The notes under the pieces: model-generated
What the model was told of the DNA's origin: nothing
The model's database searches: none
Seen by the model: only the letters and a program-made list of their open reading frames with translations
Shown here: piece after piece, positions 54,147-63,364 of the stretch
Layout of the letters: each line of letters opens with the position of its first letter
Position numbering within the stretch: position 1 is the first letter of the stretch
Assembly: GCA_018780035.1 (NCBI GenBank)
Contig: JADMKE010000019.1
Location: forward strand, 41,694-105,693
Source of the DNA: Candidatus Sericytochromatia bacterium
GTDB taxonomy: Bacteria; Cyanobacteriota; Sericytochromatia; UBA7694
Direction: 5' to 3'
Length of the DNA: 64,000 bases
Made by a program: the position numbers and the translations under genes

Positions 54147-54848
54147 TCAAGTGGGATCCGAGGCTTTACGCGCGGCGACGAAAACACAATAGCACTGGTT
54201 TTCGGGCCATTTTTTTTGCAAAACCCGATCCAATCGGCTCAATTGTTGACGCTGAAATTCATTGCGGCCACACAAGGCCAGGATGCCTGCCGTCTGATAA
54301 TGGCTTTCGGCAAACGGCTGGGTCAAAACCTGTAAATCGGGCAAGCTGAGATAATCCCAATACGCCGCCCAGGACACAAATTGTTTGCGCAAAAACATAT
54401 GCCAATGGGCCCCTTTTAAATTTTCGGCAAAGAGCAACCAGCCACCGGGCCGCAAGACCCTGAGAATTTCAGCCATCACCACTGGTTTGGGATCTGTCTC
54501 ACCGCCCCGGCGAATCCCCCCCAAAACAGATTTAAACACCACCAGATCTTGGCTCTGATCGGGCAAGGCCAAGGCTTTTGCGTCCAAAGCCAGATAGCGG
54601 ATCTGGCTTTGGCCATAAGCCTGGTGCAAAGGACGGGCTTTGGCTTCGGGAGAGGTCAGATCTGAACACAAAACCTCTGCTTCTTGTAAAGCAAAATAGA
54701 GTGACAAACCACCCTGACTCGCGCCCAACTCCAAAACCTGTTTGCCTTTGAACTCAGGCACATATTGCTGCCAAAAATCCAGACATTGCCCCCAAGTACC
54801 TGAATCCCAACCAATGATCGCCTGGCGCAGTGGGAGTCCGATTTTCAT
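54147..54848 (-). CDS. Class I SAM-dependent methyltransferase
   Basis: This 233-residue protein has motif I VLELGASQGGLSLYFA, motif II-IV EVLCSDLTSPEAK and LVVFKSVLGGIRRGG, and post-IV ILRVLRPGGWLLFAENLKG. The substrate is unknown; position between an O-antigen-ligase-like gene and tamB suggests a surface glycan or lipid. The ATG overlaps the upstream stop in ATGA, so translation is coupled. Confidence 0.8.
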   Translation of the reverse strand: MKIGLPLRQAIIGWDSGTWGQCLDFWQQYVPEFKGKQVLELGASQGGLSLYFALQEAEVLCSDLTSPEAKARPLHQAYGQSQIRYLALDAKALALPDQSQDLVVFKSVLGGIRRGGETDPKPVVMAEILRVLRPGGWLLFAENLKGAHWHMFLRKQFVSWAAYWDYLSLPDLQVLTQPFAESHYQTAGILALCGRNEFQRQQLSRLDRVLQKKWPENQCYCVFVAARKASDPT

Positions 54849-57016
54849 AAGACTTTTTGTGCAGAGACAGGGGTTCTGCTTATAATTTTCCAGCCCTCAG
54901 GCAGGCCCTGTAATTCATCTTGTAGCAATAAGAGACGCCATTGCTGCATTCCTTTCTTGCGCATGGGCAGCGAATAGAGCAAACGCGCAGAGAAAATACT
55001 GCGCTCGGCATCCCAAAACTGAATCTTGCTGAGGTCAAACTCAATTTCTTGGGGGGGCAAAGGCAAAGGCGCCTCTGGGTGTTCACTCAGACTTCGCTGA
55101 TGGGTCTGCCGCAAATAACGCCAATAGTGCTGAATGGCTGCGACAGGCGTGGGCAAACCCGATTGTAAAAACAGATCGGCACTGCCCCCTTGAATCACAG
55201 TCTGAGCTTCTGCTCTCAAGGCCTCTGTTTGAGCAGTCTGTTTGAGCATTTCGGCCAAGCGGGCACGGTGCTGATACAAACGAAAAAGCTCATAGCGGTG
55301 GGAGGGCGTGTAATGTTCATAATTAGACAGGCGGGCAACGGGAAAAGCTTTCATACCCTGTTCATAAGCCGTTTGGGCCGCAGTCCAGGCTTTTTGTTCC
55401 AATTCAAAATCCCCCAACTCAGTATAATAAGCGGGATGACGGTAAGGGGTCAGGGCTATCCGCTTCTGCAAAAGGGCCCTGGTCTGGGGTTTGTTTTGAC
55501 GAATCTTCAGCACATCAATCGCTGTTTTAAAGTATTCGGTATTGTAGCGATCAAGGGACAGGGCTTTGAACACAATTCCCAAAGCCAAATCGTGTTTTTT
55601 TTCTTTTAATTCCAGCTCGGCCCAAAGTGCATGATGGCGCCCCGAGGGCCAAGGAGCCCATTGCCGGGCTTTTTCCAATTGTAAACGGGCGAGTTTCAAA
55701 TCTTGGCTTTCCATCGCCTGAGCAGCCTGAGCATAAGCCTGGGCAGAAAAATAGTTGAGTGTCGGTAAGAGCATCAGAGAAATGGCGAGCAGGCCAACCC
55801 CTGCTCGCAACCACAAAGGGGAAGACTGGGTATTTGTGTTCGACTCAAACACAGACTCAACCGGCATCACCATTCCCAAACCAGCCAGATAAAAGAAAGC
55901 AATCGGGATAGCCGTAACACTCCAGTCAATATCAAAACCGATATGAATCAATGAGGCAATTAAACCAGCCAAAACGCCTGCCATCAGAGGATTTCGATTT
56001 TTATGAATTTGACGAAACAGAGCAAAGAGAAAAAACAGCAAACCCAAAGTTCCAATGATGCCAGTTTCAGCCAAGATTTGCACATAATAATTATGGGGAT
56101 TGATCGAAAAATAACCTGGCTGCTGCAGATAAGTCGGAAAAATCGTAGCAAAGGTATTGGGACCACTTCCGGTGATGGGAAAATCTTTAAAAATGCGCAG
56201 AGCCCCTTGTAATAATTCCAGACGCCAGGCAGTGCCATTTTCTTGCAGGATACTCAAACTCAAGACACTCTGGAAACGGGTTGCCAAAACGGGTCCTTTC
56301 CAAATCAGCCCCCCCACGACAAAAAGTGCAGCCCCCCCCGCCAACCAGGGCAAGAACCGCCCAGTCAATTGCTTGCGCTGCCAAAACAGCCAGAGCCCGA
56401 GAGAGAGCGCACAGGCCACCCAACTGCTGCGCGATTGGGTCATGATCAAACTCAGCACCATCAAGACCGAAGCAGAAGCAAACAAAAGACGTGTTAGGCG
56501 GTTTTTTACCAGCAAAGTCATGTGCAACGCGAGTGGAATCACAATCAGAAGATAACCCGCCAAATCATTGGTGCGATTAAACGTCGAGCCGAGAGCCTCT
56601 GTCCCCCCTGTGATCCAACCAATCCCACAGACCACAGCTGCAGTCAAGATCAAAACCCCCGCCATTTTTTCGAGCAGGGCTTCGCCTTTGACCGTTACAA
56701 AAAGCACGGCAGGCAGACTTAAATACATCAACAAACGCAGCAGTTCTTCCAAACTGGCCAGACGATTGACCGAAAAAATCCAGGCCACAACCCATGTGCC
56801 AAACCAGAAACAGGCAGGCAAAAACAAAGGGTAATCGTTGAGGTGAGGCCTTCGGGGATGCCGTATCTGTTCTAAGACCAATAACAATAAAAGACCACCG
56901 GAAATGACCTGAGCCAAAGCCTGAACATGCAAATAGCGACCGCCATAGTCCATGACAGACCAGAACAAAAGCAAACCGATTAAGATCAGAATTAGTGTAC
57001 GAAGTGAGTATTGCAT
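54845..57016 (-). CDS. O-antigen ligase/polymerase-like membrane protein with TPR-like C-terminus
   Basis: This 723-residue protein has about a dozen membrane helices in the first 430 residues, including the Wzy_C-type periplasmic loop with FKDFPITGSGPNTFATIFP and NPHNYYVQILAETGIIGTLG. That is the signature of the WaaL/Wzy/PglL ligase-polymerase family. The last 270 residues are soluble and helical, with TPR-like repeats. Such proteins move undecaprenyl-linked glycans onto lipid A core, polymers or pilins. A pilin-glycosylating ligase is tempting because pilA is next to it, but this is inference. The start at 57016 is chosen, with 57022 and 57058 as in-frame alternatives. Confidence 0.8.
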   Translation of the reverse strand: MQYSLRTLILILIGLLLFWSVMDYGGRYLHVQALAQVISGGLLLLLVLEQIRHPRRPHLNDYPLFLPACFWFGTWVVAWIFSVNRLASLEELLRLLMYLSLPAVLFVTVKGEALLEKMAGVLILTAAVVCGIGWITGGTEALGSTFNRTNDLAGYLLIVIPLALHMTLLVKNRLTRLLFASASVLMVLSLIMTQSRSSWVACALSLGLWLFWQRKQLTGRFLPWLAGGAALFVVGGLIWKGPVLATRFQSVLSLSILQENGTAWRLELLQGALRIFKDFPITGSGPNTFATIFPTYLQQPGYFSINPHNYYVQILAETGIIGTLGLLFFLFALFRQIHKNRNPLMAGVLAGLIASLIHIGFDIDWSVTAIPIAFFYLAGLGMVMPVESVFESNTNTQSSPLWLRAGVGLLAISLMLLPTLNYFSAQAYAQAAQAMESQDLKLARLQLEKARQWAPWPSGRHHALWAELELKEKKHDLALGIVFKALSLDRYNTEYFKTAIDVLKIRQNKPQTRALLQKRIALTPYRHPAYYTELGDFELEQKAWTAAQTAYEQGMKAFPVARLSNYEHYTPSHRYELFRLYQHRARLAEMLKQTAQTEALRAEAQTVIQGGSADLFLQSGLPTPVAAIQHYWRYLRQTHQRSLSEHPEAPLPLPPQEIEFDLSKIQFWDAERSIFSARLLYSLPMRKKGMQQWRLLLLQDELQGLPEGWKIISRTPVSAQKVL

Positions 57017-57079
57017 CAGCATCAGTATGACACAAGCTGTAAATGCCGACAAAACCAAGTGATAATCAAAATAAAACTA

Positions 57080-57117
57080 AACAAAAAACAGAGGGGAAAA
57101 CTGAGTTTTCCCCTCTG
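57080..57117 (-). terminator. Strong rho-independent terminator of pilA
   Basis: cagaggggaaaac (57089-57101) and gttttcccctctg (57105-57117) form a perfect 13-bp stem with a tga loop. On the minus strand it is followed by a T-rich run. It separates pilA from the O-antigen-ligase-like gene. Confidence 0.92.
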
Positions 57118-57142
57118 CTTAAAATTGCTCTAAATCAACAAA

Positions 57143-57646
57143 CTAGCTGTTGGAGAGAGTGAATGCAGTGCCTTTGTCTTTGACCACTGCGCCGACTTTG
57201 TCGAAGCCATACAGGTAGTACTTGGTTGATCCCGAAGGATTAAAACCAGTTTTACCAGCCTGAGCAGCAACGGTGGTGGTGACGGTGATATCAATCAGAG
57301 AATTACCAGGAGTAGAACCTGTAGCACCCATGCCTTGACTGCTAAAAGGATTGACAAAATCCTTGTAATAGGGATTGGATGCATTCAATGATTCACCAAT
57401 CAAGCCCGAACCAGGGGCTGGACCAGTACCAACGGTGGAGGGATAGGTACCACCCCAGTCAACGCCGTAGGTTTCGAGCATGGTCTGCACAGTGTGCATA
57501 TTGGCTTTAACGCTGGAGATCTTGGCGCGATCTTGAGCACCAATAAAGTTGGGCAACGCGATGGCTACCAGAATACCGATGATCACGATAACGACCATCA
57601 GCTCAATCAGGGTAAAACCTTTTTGTTTCTTGAGATTCTTAATCAT
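57143..57646 (-). CDS. pilA: Type IV major pilin PilA
   Basis: This 167-residue prepilin has a short basic leader, cleavage motif KGFTLIELMVVIVIIGIL with Glu at +5, and the pilin helix continuing to ALPNFIGAQDRAK. A short globular domain follows with no cysteine pair, so the usual disulfide loop is missing and stability must come from other contacts. It is monocistronic, ending in a strong terminator. The upstream 220 nt hold an untranslated hairpin (agaagc/gcttct, 57705-57721) but no clear promoter. Distance from the minor pilin genes is 34 kb. Confidence 0.92.
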   Translation of the reverse strand: MIKNLKKQKGFTLIELMVVIVIIGILVAIALPNFIGAQDRAKISSVKANMHTVQTMLETYGVDWGGTYPSTVGTGPAPGSGLIGESLNASNPYYKDFVNPFSSQGMGATGSTPGNSLIDITVTTTVAAQAGKTGFNPSGSTKYYLYGFDKVGAVVKDKGTAFTLSNS

Positions 57647-57867
57647 CTAACTGTTTACCTCGTCCTTAAAAATTAAATTTTGAGTTGTTGAACCGAAAAC
57701 TGTGAGAAGCAGATAGCTTCTTACTTACAGTACCAGAAACTCATCAGCATATCTGTGCTCTGATGGTATATTCCCACCACACCCAAAACCTAAACCTTTT
57801 TGAGGATTTTTTTTTGGCCAGCATTTCGGCCAGCAACAAATAGGCTGAAAAGGTCCACTTCCAGTGC

Positions 57868-58266
57868 TTAACGTTTGGAAAACTGGAAACGTTTACGGGC
57901 TTTTTTACGGCCGTATTTTTTGCGCTCTTTGACACGGGGATCGCGAGTCAAATAACCAGCGGTTTTCAGCGAATGACGAAAATGGGGATCGACTTCGAGC
58001 AGGGCACGGGCAATGCCGTGACGCATAGCGCCCACTTGCCCGTGAATGCCGCCACCACGAACATTGATCAAGACGTCATATTTCTGTTGCAGGTTGAGCA
58101 GGCGCAAAGGCGCGTGCAAATCGGCATGCATACGGGGACTGCCACCGACATAGTCTTTCCATTGACGTCCGTTGATGAGAATCTTGCCTTCACCTTGGGG
58201 ACGAAGACGGACACGCGCTACTGCGGTTTTACGACGACCTGTCCCCCAATAAAACTGTTCGCTCAT
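57868..58266 (-). CDS. rpsI: 30S ribosomal protein S9
   Basis: This 132-residue protein has the S9 hallmarks [39 protein letters not shown], and a C-terminus ending in [11 protein letters not shown], the arginine/lysine tail that reaches the P-site tRNA. It follows rplM by 15 nt in the usual L13-S9 operon. Confidence 0.96.
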   Translation of the reverse strand: MSEQFYWGTGRRKTAVARVRLRPQGEGKILINGRQWKDYVGGSPRMHADLHAPLRLLNLQQKYDVLINVRGGGIHGQVGAMRHGIARALLEVDPHFRHSLKTAGYLTRDPRVKERKKYGRKKARKRFQFSKR

Positions 58267-58281
58267 GATGTTCTCCTTCTC

Positions 58282-58722
58282 TTATTTGCTGATCGTTGAG
58301 AGTACTTTGGGTTGCTGAGCCTGATGCGGATGAGCTTCACCGGCATAGACTTTCAGCTTTTTGATCAGCTGACGCCCCAGGCGATTGTGGGGCAACATGC
58401 CTTTAACGGCTTTAGAAATAATCCGGTCGGGGTGCTTGGCTTGCAGATCTTTAAAAGACACGGAGCGAAATCCACCCGGATAACCGGTATGATGCACATA
58501 ATTTTTTTGTTCCCGCTTTTTGCCAGAAACCGTAATTTTCTCTGCGTTGATCACAACAACAAAATCACCGGCATCCACGTGGGGGGTATAGGTAGGCTTG
58601 TGCTTGCCGCGCAGAATATTGGCAATCTGAACAGCGAGTTTGCCCAAGGTTTGGCCAGTGGCATCAACCACAAACCACTCTTTGGACAAATCATCTTTCT
58701 TTGCACTGTACGTCGTATTCAT
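58282..58722 (-). CDS. rplM: 50S ribosomal protein L13
   Basis: This 146-residue protein matches L13: MNTTYSAK start, [48 protein letters not shown] and [20 protein letters not shown]. The second ATG (58722) gives the common family N-terminus; the first ATG at 58731 adds three residues. It heads the L13-S9 operon. Confidence 0.96.
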   Translation of the reverse strand: MNTTYSAKKDDLSKEWFVVDATGQTLGKLAVQIANILRGKHKPTYTPHVDAGDFVVVINAEKITVSGKKREQKNYVHHTGYPGGFRSVSFKDLQAKHPDRIISKAVKGMLPHNRLGRQLIKKLKVYAGEAHPHQAQQPKVLSTISK

Positions 58723-58751
58723 ACTTTCCATCCAGTATCCGAATTTACTAA

Positions 58752-58865
58752 GGGCAGGTCAGCGCCTGCACCCGATTTTTAAATATCACTCTAAAATATC
58801 ATTCAAAAAAGTGAGCCGAGCCTGATCCCAATACCACATTGTACATCAACTACCCCTACGATCAA
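58752..58865 (-). promoter_or_regulatory. Promoter and leader of the rplM-rpsI operon
   Basis: On the minus strand TTGATC and TACAAT (plus coordinates 58860-58865 and 58838-58843) are separated by 16 bp and would start a transcript about 108 nt before rplM. The leader holds a short stem gggcagg/cctgcaccc (58752-58758 and 58765-58773) and two tgatattt repeats. L13 can repress its own operon in some bacteria, so this could be an autoregulatory leader. The rest of the 387-nt gap to nurA has a small ctctct/agagag hairpin (59026-59041) and nothing else recognised. Confidence 0.45.
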
Positions 58866-59109
58866 GGCTTGTGTTCCTGCGAAATACAGATACACCCAGG
58901 GCCCAATCCCAACAGGGCGTGTGGTAAGATAGCTGAGGAACTGAGAAGCGAACTGCGGCCTTGCGTAACGCATATATAACGCTGTGTACAAGGACCTTGG
59001 TTTCTGAGGTTTCTGAGTTTCAGAACTCTCTTTATAGAGAGATGGCCACGCTCAACCTTATCAGTTTGTCAGAAAATCCTCCAAACGGGAAGTATTTCAG
59101 CTCTCAACC

Positions 59110-60297
59110 ATGCTCGATCTCGCAAAACTCAATACCCAAATGCGTCAGGCCGCATTTGAATTACGGGCAGATCTCTCACTCCACCATGAACGCAAGAAAC
59201 AGGCTCTAAATAGCTGGAAAAATCTGCTTTTAAGAGAGACCGAGTTGCTTGAAAAAGGCCTCCAAGCAGGAACAAACATGCCTTGGAGTTTGGCTCGCCC
59301 GCTGGAGCCCCTTGTCTACCGAGGCCGCTTGCCTGAGATTCCTGAGACACATATTGTCCTGGCAACAGACGGCTCACAAATTGCCCCCAGTCGGCATGAA
59401 GTCAGCCCCTGTTATTTGCTCAATATTGGCCTGATCCGCTTTATTTATGGTACGGGCGAGCGCCCCTTACAGACCAGCGAACCGCAGCTCTATTACCGCG
59501 AACAGGATTTATACACGACCACCAAAAGGCAGTTGATCGGCATCTCAGAAGAACAGATCAGCATGGAGCGCAGTCTCAAAGAAGTGGAAAAATTAGCTGA
59601 ACTGGCGGAAGAAACCCAGCAAAATTGGCCGGACCTCCCTGCGGTAGCATTGATGGACGGCAGTTTACACGGTATTTTGCCTGAACTCAGCACCCAGCCC
59701 CCCGAGGCTCAAACCCGTGCCTTGCGGCGTCTCAATCAGGCCTTTGAACGCATACAGGCGGCTCAAATCCCTGTTTGTGCTTATATCAGCCTCTCTCGCC
59801 GCAGCGAGGTGATCCAATTGCTGCGACTGGCCCGCTGTCCGTTTGAATTTCCCCATTGCAATGTGCACTGCGCCGAGGGTCAAGAGGCCTGCGCAGGCCT
59901 GACCCCCTTGCCTGATCGCGAACTGTGGTCAGGCCTTTTGGGCCCAGGAGAGCGCTCCCCCCTTTTCACAACCCACAGCCCACCACCAGAACCCTTGGCC
60001 AATCAGGCCCTGTGTTTCTTTTATTTGGAGTGCGGCTTTGAAGTCGCCCGTCTGGAAATTCCCCGTTGGGTGGCAGATCGTCCCGACTGGCTTGCACAAG
60101 TCCAAGCCCTGGTCTACGCCCAGGTCGAAAAAGGCCGGGGTTACCCGATAGCCCTGGCAGAAGCCCACAATCAAGCGGTGATCAAAGGGACCGATCGCAG
60201 CCAATTTTACGCCTTGCTCTCGCGCAAATTGGTAGAGGCCCAAATGGACGTGAAACTTTCGCGCAAAGAGCTCAAGAAAAGAAGAGGCATTGTCTAA
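59110..60297 (+). CDS. nurA: DNA double-strand break repair nuclease NurA-like
   Basis: This 395-residue protein has the NurA fold. Near residue 85 is LATDGSQIAPSRHE with the first metal-binding aspartate, VALMDGSLHG near 180 adds another, and AHNQAVIKGTDRSQFYALL near residue 355 matches the conserved C-terminal motif. NurA resects DNA ends together with the HerA translocase in archaea and some bacteria. HerA is not seen here. The next gene encodes a small HAS-barrel-like protein, and the two overlap closely enough to be one unit. Confidence 0.8.
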   Translation: MLDLAKLNTQMRQAAFELRADLSLHHERKKQALNSWKNLLLRETELLEKGLQAGTNMPWSLARPLEPLVYRGRLPEIPETHIVLATDGSQIAPSRHEVSPCYLLNIGLIRFIYGTGERPLQTSEPQLYYREQDLYTTTKRQLIGISEEQISMERSLKEVEKLAELAEETQQNWPDLPAVALMDGSLHGILPELSTQPPEAQTRALRRLNQAFERIQAAQIPVCAYISLSRRSEVIQLLRLARCPFEFPHCNVHCAEGQEACAGLTPLPDRELWSGLLGPGERSPLFTTHSPPPEPLANQALCFFYLECGFEVARLEIPRWVADRPDWLAQVQALVYAQVEKGRGYPIALAEAHNQAVIKGTDRSQFYALLSRKLVEAQMDVKLSRKELKKRRGIV

Positions 60298-60301
60298 AAT
60301 T

Positions 60302-60907
60302 ATGAAGATCACCGTCTCAGAACATGTGGGCGAAGTTATTGAAGCCAATAGCAGCCGATTTCTTTCCCAGGCCTTGCAAGACCCCCAAACAGGCGAAAAA
60401 CAGGCCCCCCGGCTGGGATCTTTACTCAAAACGCATAACGAAAGCACGGGCCTGCAAATTTTGGGGGTTGTAAGCCAAGTGACAACACGCAGTGCCGACA
60501 GTGTTCATCGTCCTGTGGCCCTTAACCTAACCCGTCAGCAATTGCGGGAACAACAGCCCCAGATCTTTGATTTGCTCAGCCTGGAGTTTGAAGCTGTGGT
60601 GGTGGGTTATTGGGAAAAAGGCCTTTATTATCAACACTTTCCACCTTATCCCCCTCAGATTCACGATTTTACCTATCTCTGTAACCCAGAGGAAAGCATT
60701 CGCTTCAGTGATCGGCTTTTTTGTTTGCGCAATTTACTGGAAACGCCCGGCGTACACGATGAAGTGGTCGCCGCCTTTATCAAAGGCCTGTGGCTCGTCC
60801 GCAAACAAGATCCTGCATTTTTGTTGGATGCTGGCCGCGAATTGGCACATTTACTCAAAGACCAATACGAACGTCTGCGTTCAATAGCAGCCCGTCTGCA
60901 GTCTTAA
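60302..60907 (+). CDS. HAS-barrel-like protein following nurA
   Basis: This 201-residue protein has a beta-rich N-terminal half (VGEVIEANSSRFLSQAL; GSLLKTHNESTGLQILGVV) in the manner of the HAS-barrel that opens HerA-type ATPases. Its C-terminal half is helical. There is no P-loop, so it cannot be a stand-alone ATPase. It begins four bases after the nurA stop and probably forms a complex with NurA, but this is inferred from context. The ATG at 60302 is preferred over a TTG at 60290. Confidence 0.6.
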   Translation: MKITVSEHVGEVIEANSSRFLSQALQDPQTGEKQAPRLGSLLKTHNESTGLQILGVVSQVTTRSADSVHRPVALNLTRQQLREQQPQIFDLLSLEFEAVVVGYWEKGLYYQHFPPYPPQIHDFTYLCNPEESIRFSDRLFCLRNLLETPGVHDEVVAAFIKGLWLVRKQDPAFLLDAGRELAHLLKDQYERLRSIAARLQS

Positions 60908-61055
60908 CAGGGTTTTTATCAGGGTTTTATTATTAAGCGCATATTAAATGATCGTTTTATTCCTAAAATTCCGGCAAGCTCCCCTTTAATTCGGGCATAA
61001 ATGATACGGGCCCATCTAGTAATTTTTATAATTAAATGTATTAATATGGTTAACC

Positions 61056-61079
61056 TATTTGATTGACAAGTATCAAATA
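61056..61079 (+). promoter_or_regulatory. 24-bp palindrome upstream of the lipoprotein gene
   Basis: tatttgat (61056-61063) and atcaaata (61072-61079) are perfect inverted arms around an 8-nt spacer. A TTGACA sits across the arm and spacer (61063-61068), so a repressor bound here could cover a -35 box, but no matching -10 was found at the usual distance. Confidence 0.4.
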
Positions 61080-61193
61080 AAATTTGGTTGATTAAAATGG
61101 TTATCCCGTGCAAAAAGAATCATGCTGAGATGAGCAGGGCCTTATCGAAAGCGTCTGTTATAAGTCAGTTCAAGGAAGAATGGAGAGAGTGCA

Positions 61194-63170
61194 ATGTCAA
61201 GATTTAAATTCGCCGATAAATTAGCCTGTAGTTTGGGTCTTCTGGCGCTGGCTGTGGGTTGCGCCACCCCCAGCCCCCAACCCACCGAAAATACACCCGC
61301 AAAACCACCGGCTCAGGCTGTCAATACACCCAGCACCAATCAAACGGGTACCAGCACAACCCCCACACAGCCGGCCAACCCAGCTTCTCCCAATAACCCG
61401 CTAACCAACACCAGTGGAACACCTCTCAATGCCCAGCCCACCACGCCGACGTCTGGTGGCGTTTGCTCCCCCCTGATCAGCATTGCAGGCATTAACTCAG
61501 ACGGAAAAACGCTCGCTTTAGACAAACAGGATGTGGTTAAAGGCTATCTCAATCTCACCTCCAATCTCTCATGCAGCGAAAACGTGCAAAGTGTTCAATA
61601 TATGTACCGTCTCTTGCCCGTCGCCAATCTTACGCCGATTGGTGGACTGGTCAGTGGCGATGGCTTTAAATACCAATTGAGCACCAGCATTCTGACCGAT
61701 GGCAATTACGAAGTCGTCACCAAAGTCACCCTCAAAACCGGAGAAGTCCTCTTTTCACCCGGCCTGAAACTGCAGATTTCCAATGGTCAAATCACCAGCA
61801 GTGGCGGCGGTGGTGGGGGAGGCGGCGGTGGCGGCGGTGGCGGGGGTGCCGTAACACCTCCCGCAGGCGGCGGCACAGTAACACCTCCCGCTGGGGGCGG
61901 TGGAACCAATCCCACGGCCACAGGCAATGTGACCTTTGATGTCAATCCCAGCTTTAGCGTGCCTGCGGGCACACAAAAATGGTCATTGAATCTCTCCAAC
62001 CAAGCCTCATCAACCCCCGTGGTCGATGCCGCTGGCAATTCATTCTTTGCCGCTGGCAATAAGTTCTTTGTCTATGGGCCTGATGGGGTGAAAAAAGGCG
62101 AATTGTCGCTGGGTGGTTCCACCCTCAATGTCACCGCCCCAACCGCCCTCTTTAACAATACCGTCTATTTTGGGGATAGCCAGGGCCGTATTCATGCTTT
62201 GGATGTGAGTAACCCGGCTGCACCCGTTGAAAAAACCAATTTCCCCGTAGCTACCGCTGGCGGCAATTTTGAATACAATGCCCCTGCCATTGACTGCTCA
62301 GGCAATGTCTATATGCACACCAACGACCGCCGTCTGGTCAAAGTCAATTTGACCACCGGTGCCATAGACACCCTGATTCCACAGATTGCTTTGGCACCGG
62401 GCTTCCCCGCTACAGCGACCCAAACGGCCCGTTATGCTGCGCCGGTTGTCGATGTCGCCAATAACCGCGTCTTTACAGGCTCTCAAAACGGTATTCGCAT
62501 CACCAGCACGACGGGCGGTGCCGTTACGACATTCCAGCCTACTCAGGTCTGTACCGCTGGAGGCTGTACAAATGCTGCTGGGGCTTTGGACATGGCCCTG
62601 AACGCCCCTATTGCAGTGGACAGCGCTGGTATGGCTTATACCGCCAACGAAACAGGCACGCTCTTCAAATTTAACCCTGTCAATGGCCAGGAAATTTGGA
62701 GAATGTTTGCAGGCGAAGGCGATGCCGCCCCTGTGATTGGCTCGGATGGCACTGTCTACGTCGCCTCTGAAAATGGCGTGCTCAAAGCCATTCCCAGCAG
62801 CTATAACGGAACCAATCCTGGCGTCATTTTGGAATTTGGTCTGGGCAATGTGGTGGAGTTTTCCTCGCCAGCGATTGGCCGGGGCCCTGACGGCAAAGAC
62901 ATTATTTATGTCGGCACCGAAGGCGGTCTGCTCTACTCGATCAATGGCACCAACGCCACCGCACCGCTCTCTCAGCGCTTCGTCAAAAACCTGGGAGGCC
63001 CGATTCGCAGCAGTATTTCGATTGGTTCTGATGGCACCGTCTATGCAGGAACCCTGGACGGTCGCATGTACTCGGTGTATGGTGACAGCCTCGGTCTGTC
63101 TACCACGGCCCAGTGGTCCAAACTGCAGGGCAACGCCAACGGGACAGGCCTGATTGGCGCCTGCCCCTAG
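61194..63170 (+). CDS. Lipoprotein with beta-propeller (PQQ-like) domain
   Basis: This 658-residue protein has a lipobox (LALAVGC, cysteine near residue 24) and a long Pro/Thr/Asn-rich stalk (about residues 25-90). A first beta domain (about 90-200) follows. Then come fifteen consecutive glycines and two TPPAGGG repeats. The second half has repeated PQQ/YVTN-type blades (VYFGDSQGRIHALDV; IYVGTEGGLLYSING; VYAGTLDGRMYSVYG). It should be anchored to a membrane with the propeller exposed, a binding or scaffold role rather than known enzymology. The ribosome site ggagagag precedes the start. Confidence 0.8.
   Translation: MSRFKFADKLACSLGLLALAVGCATPSPQPTENTPAKPPAQAVNTPSTNQTGTSTTPTQPANPASPNNPLTNTSGTPLNAQPTTPTSGGVCSPLISIAGINSDGKTLALDKQDVVKGYLNLTSNLSCSENVQSVQYMYRLLPVANLTPIGGLVSGDGFKYQLSTSILTDGNYEVVTKVTLKTGEVLFSPGLKLQISNGQITSSGGGGGGGGGGGGGGGAVTPPAGGGTVTPPAGGGGTNPTATGNVTFDVNPSFSVPAGTQKWSLNLSNQASSTPVVDAAGNSFFAAGNKFFVYGPDGVKKGELSLGGSTLNVTAPTALFNNTVYFGDSQGRIHALDVSNPAAPVEKTNFPVATAGGNFEYNAPAIDCSGNVYMHTNDRRLVKVNLTTGAIDTLIPQIALAPGFPATATQTARYAAPVVDVANNRVFTGSQNGIRITSTTGGAVTTFQPTQVCTAGGCTNAAGALDMALNAPIAVDSAGMAYTANETGTLFKFNPVNGQEIWRMFAGEGDAAPVIGSDGTVYVASENGVLKAIPSSYNGTNPGVILEFGLGNVVEFSSPAIGRGPDGKDIIYVGTEGGLLYSINGTNATAPLSQRFVKNLGGPIRSSISIGSDGTVYAGTLDGRMYSVYGDSLGLSTTAQWSKLQGNANGTGLIGACP
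61803..61847 (+). repeat. Run of 15 glycine codons (GGN repeat)
   Basis: Fifteen consecutive GGN codons encode the flexible hinge between the two halves of the lipoprotein. The third bases vary, which lowers the slippage risk, but copy number is likely variable between strains. Confidence 0.9.
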
Positions 63171-63221
63171 TTTTTAAGTTTACTCGTGCTGAAGTTGACT
63201 CGTTCTTAAGTTTAAAAACGC

Positions 63222-63256
63222 AAAAGGGTGGGGTTTAAATCCCGCCCTTTTTTTAA
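63222..63256 (+). terminator. Rho-independent terminator of the lipoprotein gene
   Basis: aaagggtggg (63223-63232) pairs with cccgcccttt (63241-63250) with one wobble pair, followed by a T run. Confidence 0.85.
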
Positions 63257-63273
63257 AGAACATTGCGGGAATT

Positions 63274-63351
63274 CCCACCCCCTTCAGGGGGTTGGGATGA
63301 AAGCAATGACAGGCCGAAGACGTCGTCGTTTGCGCAGCAAGGTCTGTCATT
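63274..63351. repeat. Two hairpins near the left end of the IS element
   Basis: Hairpin one: ccccc (63278-63282) and ggggg (63287-63291) with a ttca loop, extended by ccca/tggg. Hairpin two: aatgacaggcc (63305-63315) against ggtctgtcatt (63341-63351), eleven pairs with one wobble. TnpA enzymes recognise such imperfect hairpins at the element ends, so one of these is the likely recognition structure. Confidence 0.5.
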
Positions 63352-63364
63352 AACGTTTGACGGC

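Noticed and set aside
57822..57843. Hairpin with a T run beside rpsI as a terminator
   Set aside because: The T run is on the wrong side for the minus-strand rpsI transcript, and the stem is only five pairs.
58803..58991. 62-codon minus-strand frame upstream of rplM
   Set aside because: It overlaps the likely rplM promoter and leader and has no recognisable motif.
58867..59109. tRNA or small RNA gene in the gap before nurA
   Set aside because: No cloverleaf, T-loop or CCA-like end was found; only a 6-bp hairpin at 59026-59041.
60919..61113. 64-codon minus-strand frame between the HAS-barrel gene and the lipoprotein
   Set aside because: AT-rich intergenic sequence, no ribosome site and low-complexity Ile/Leu content.
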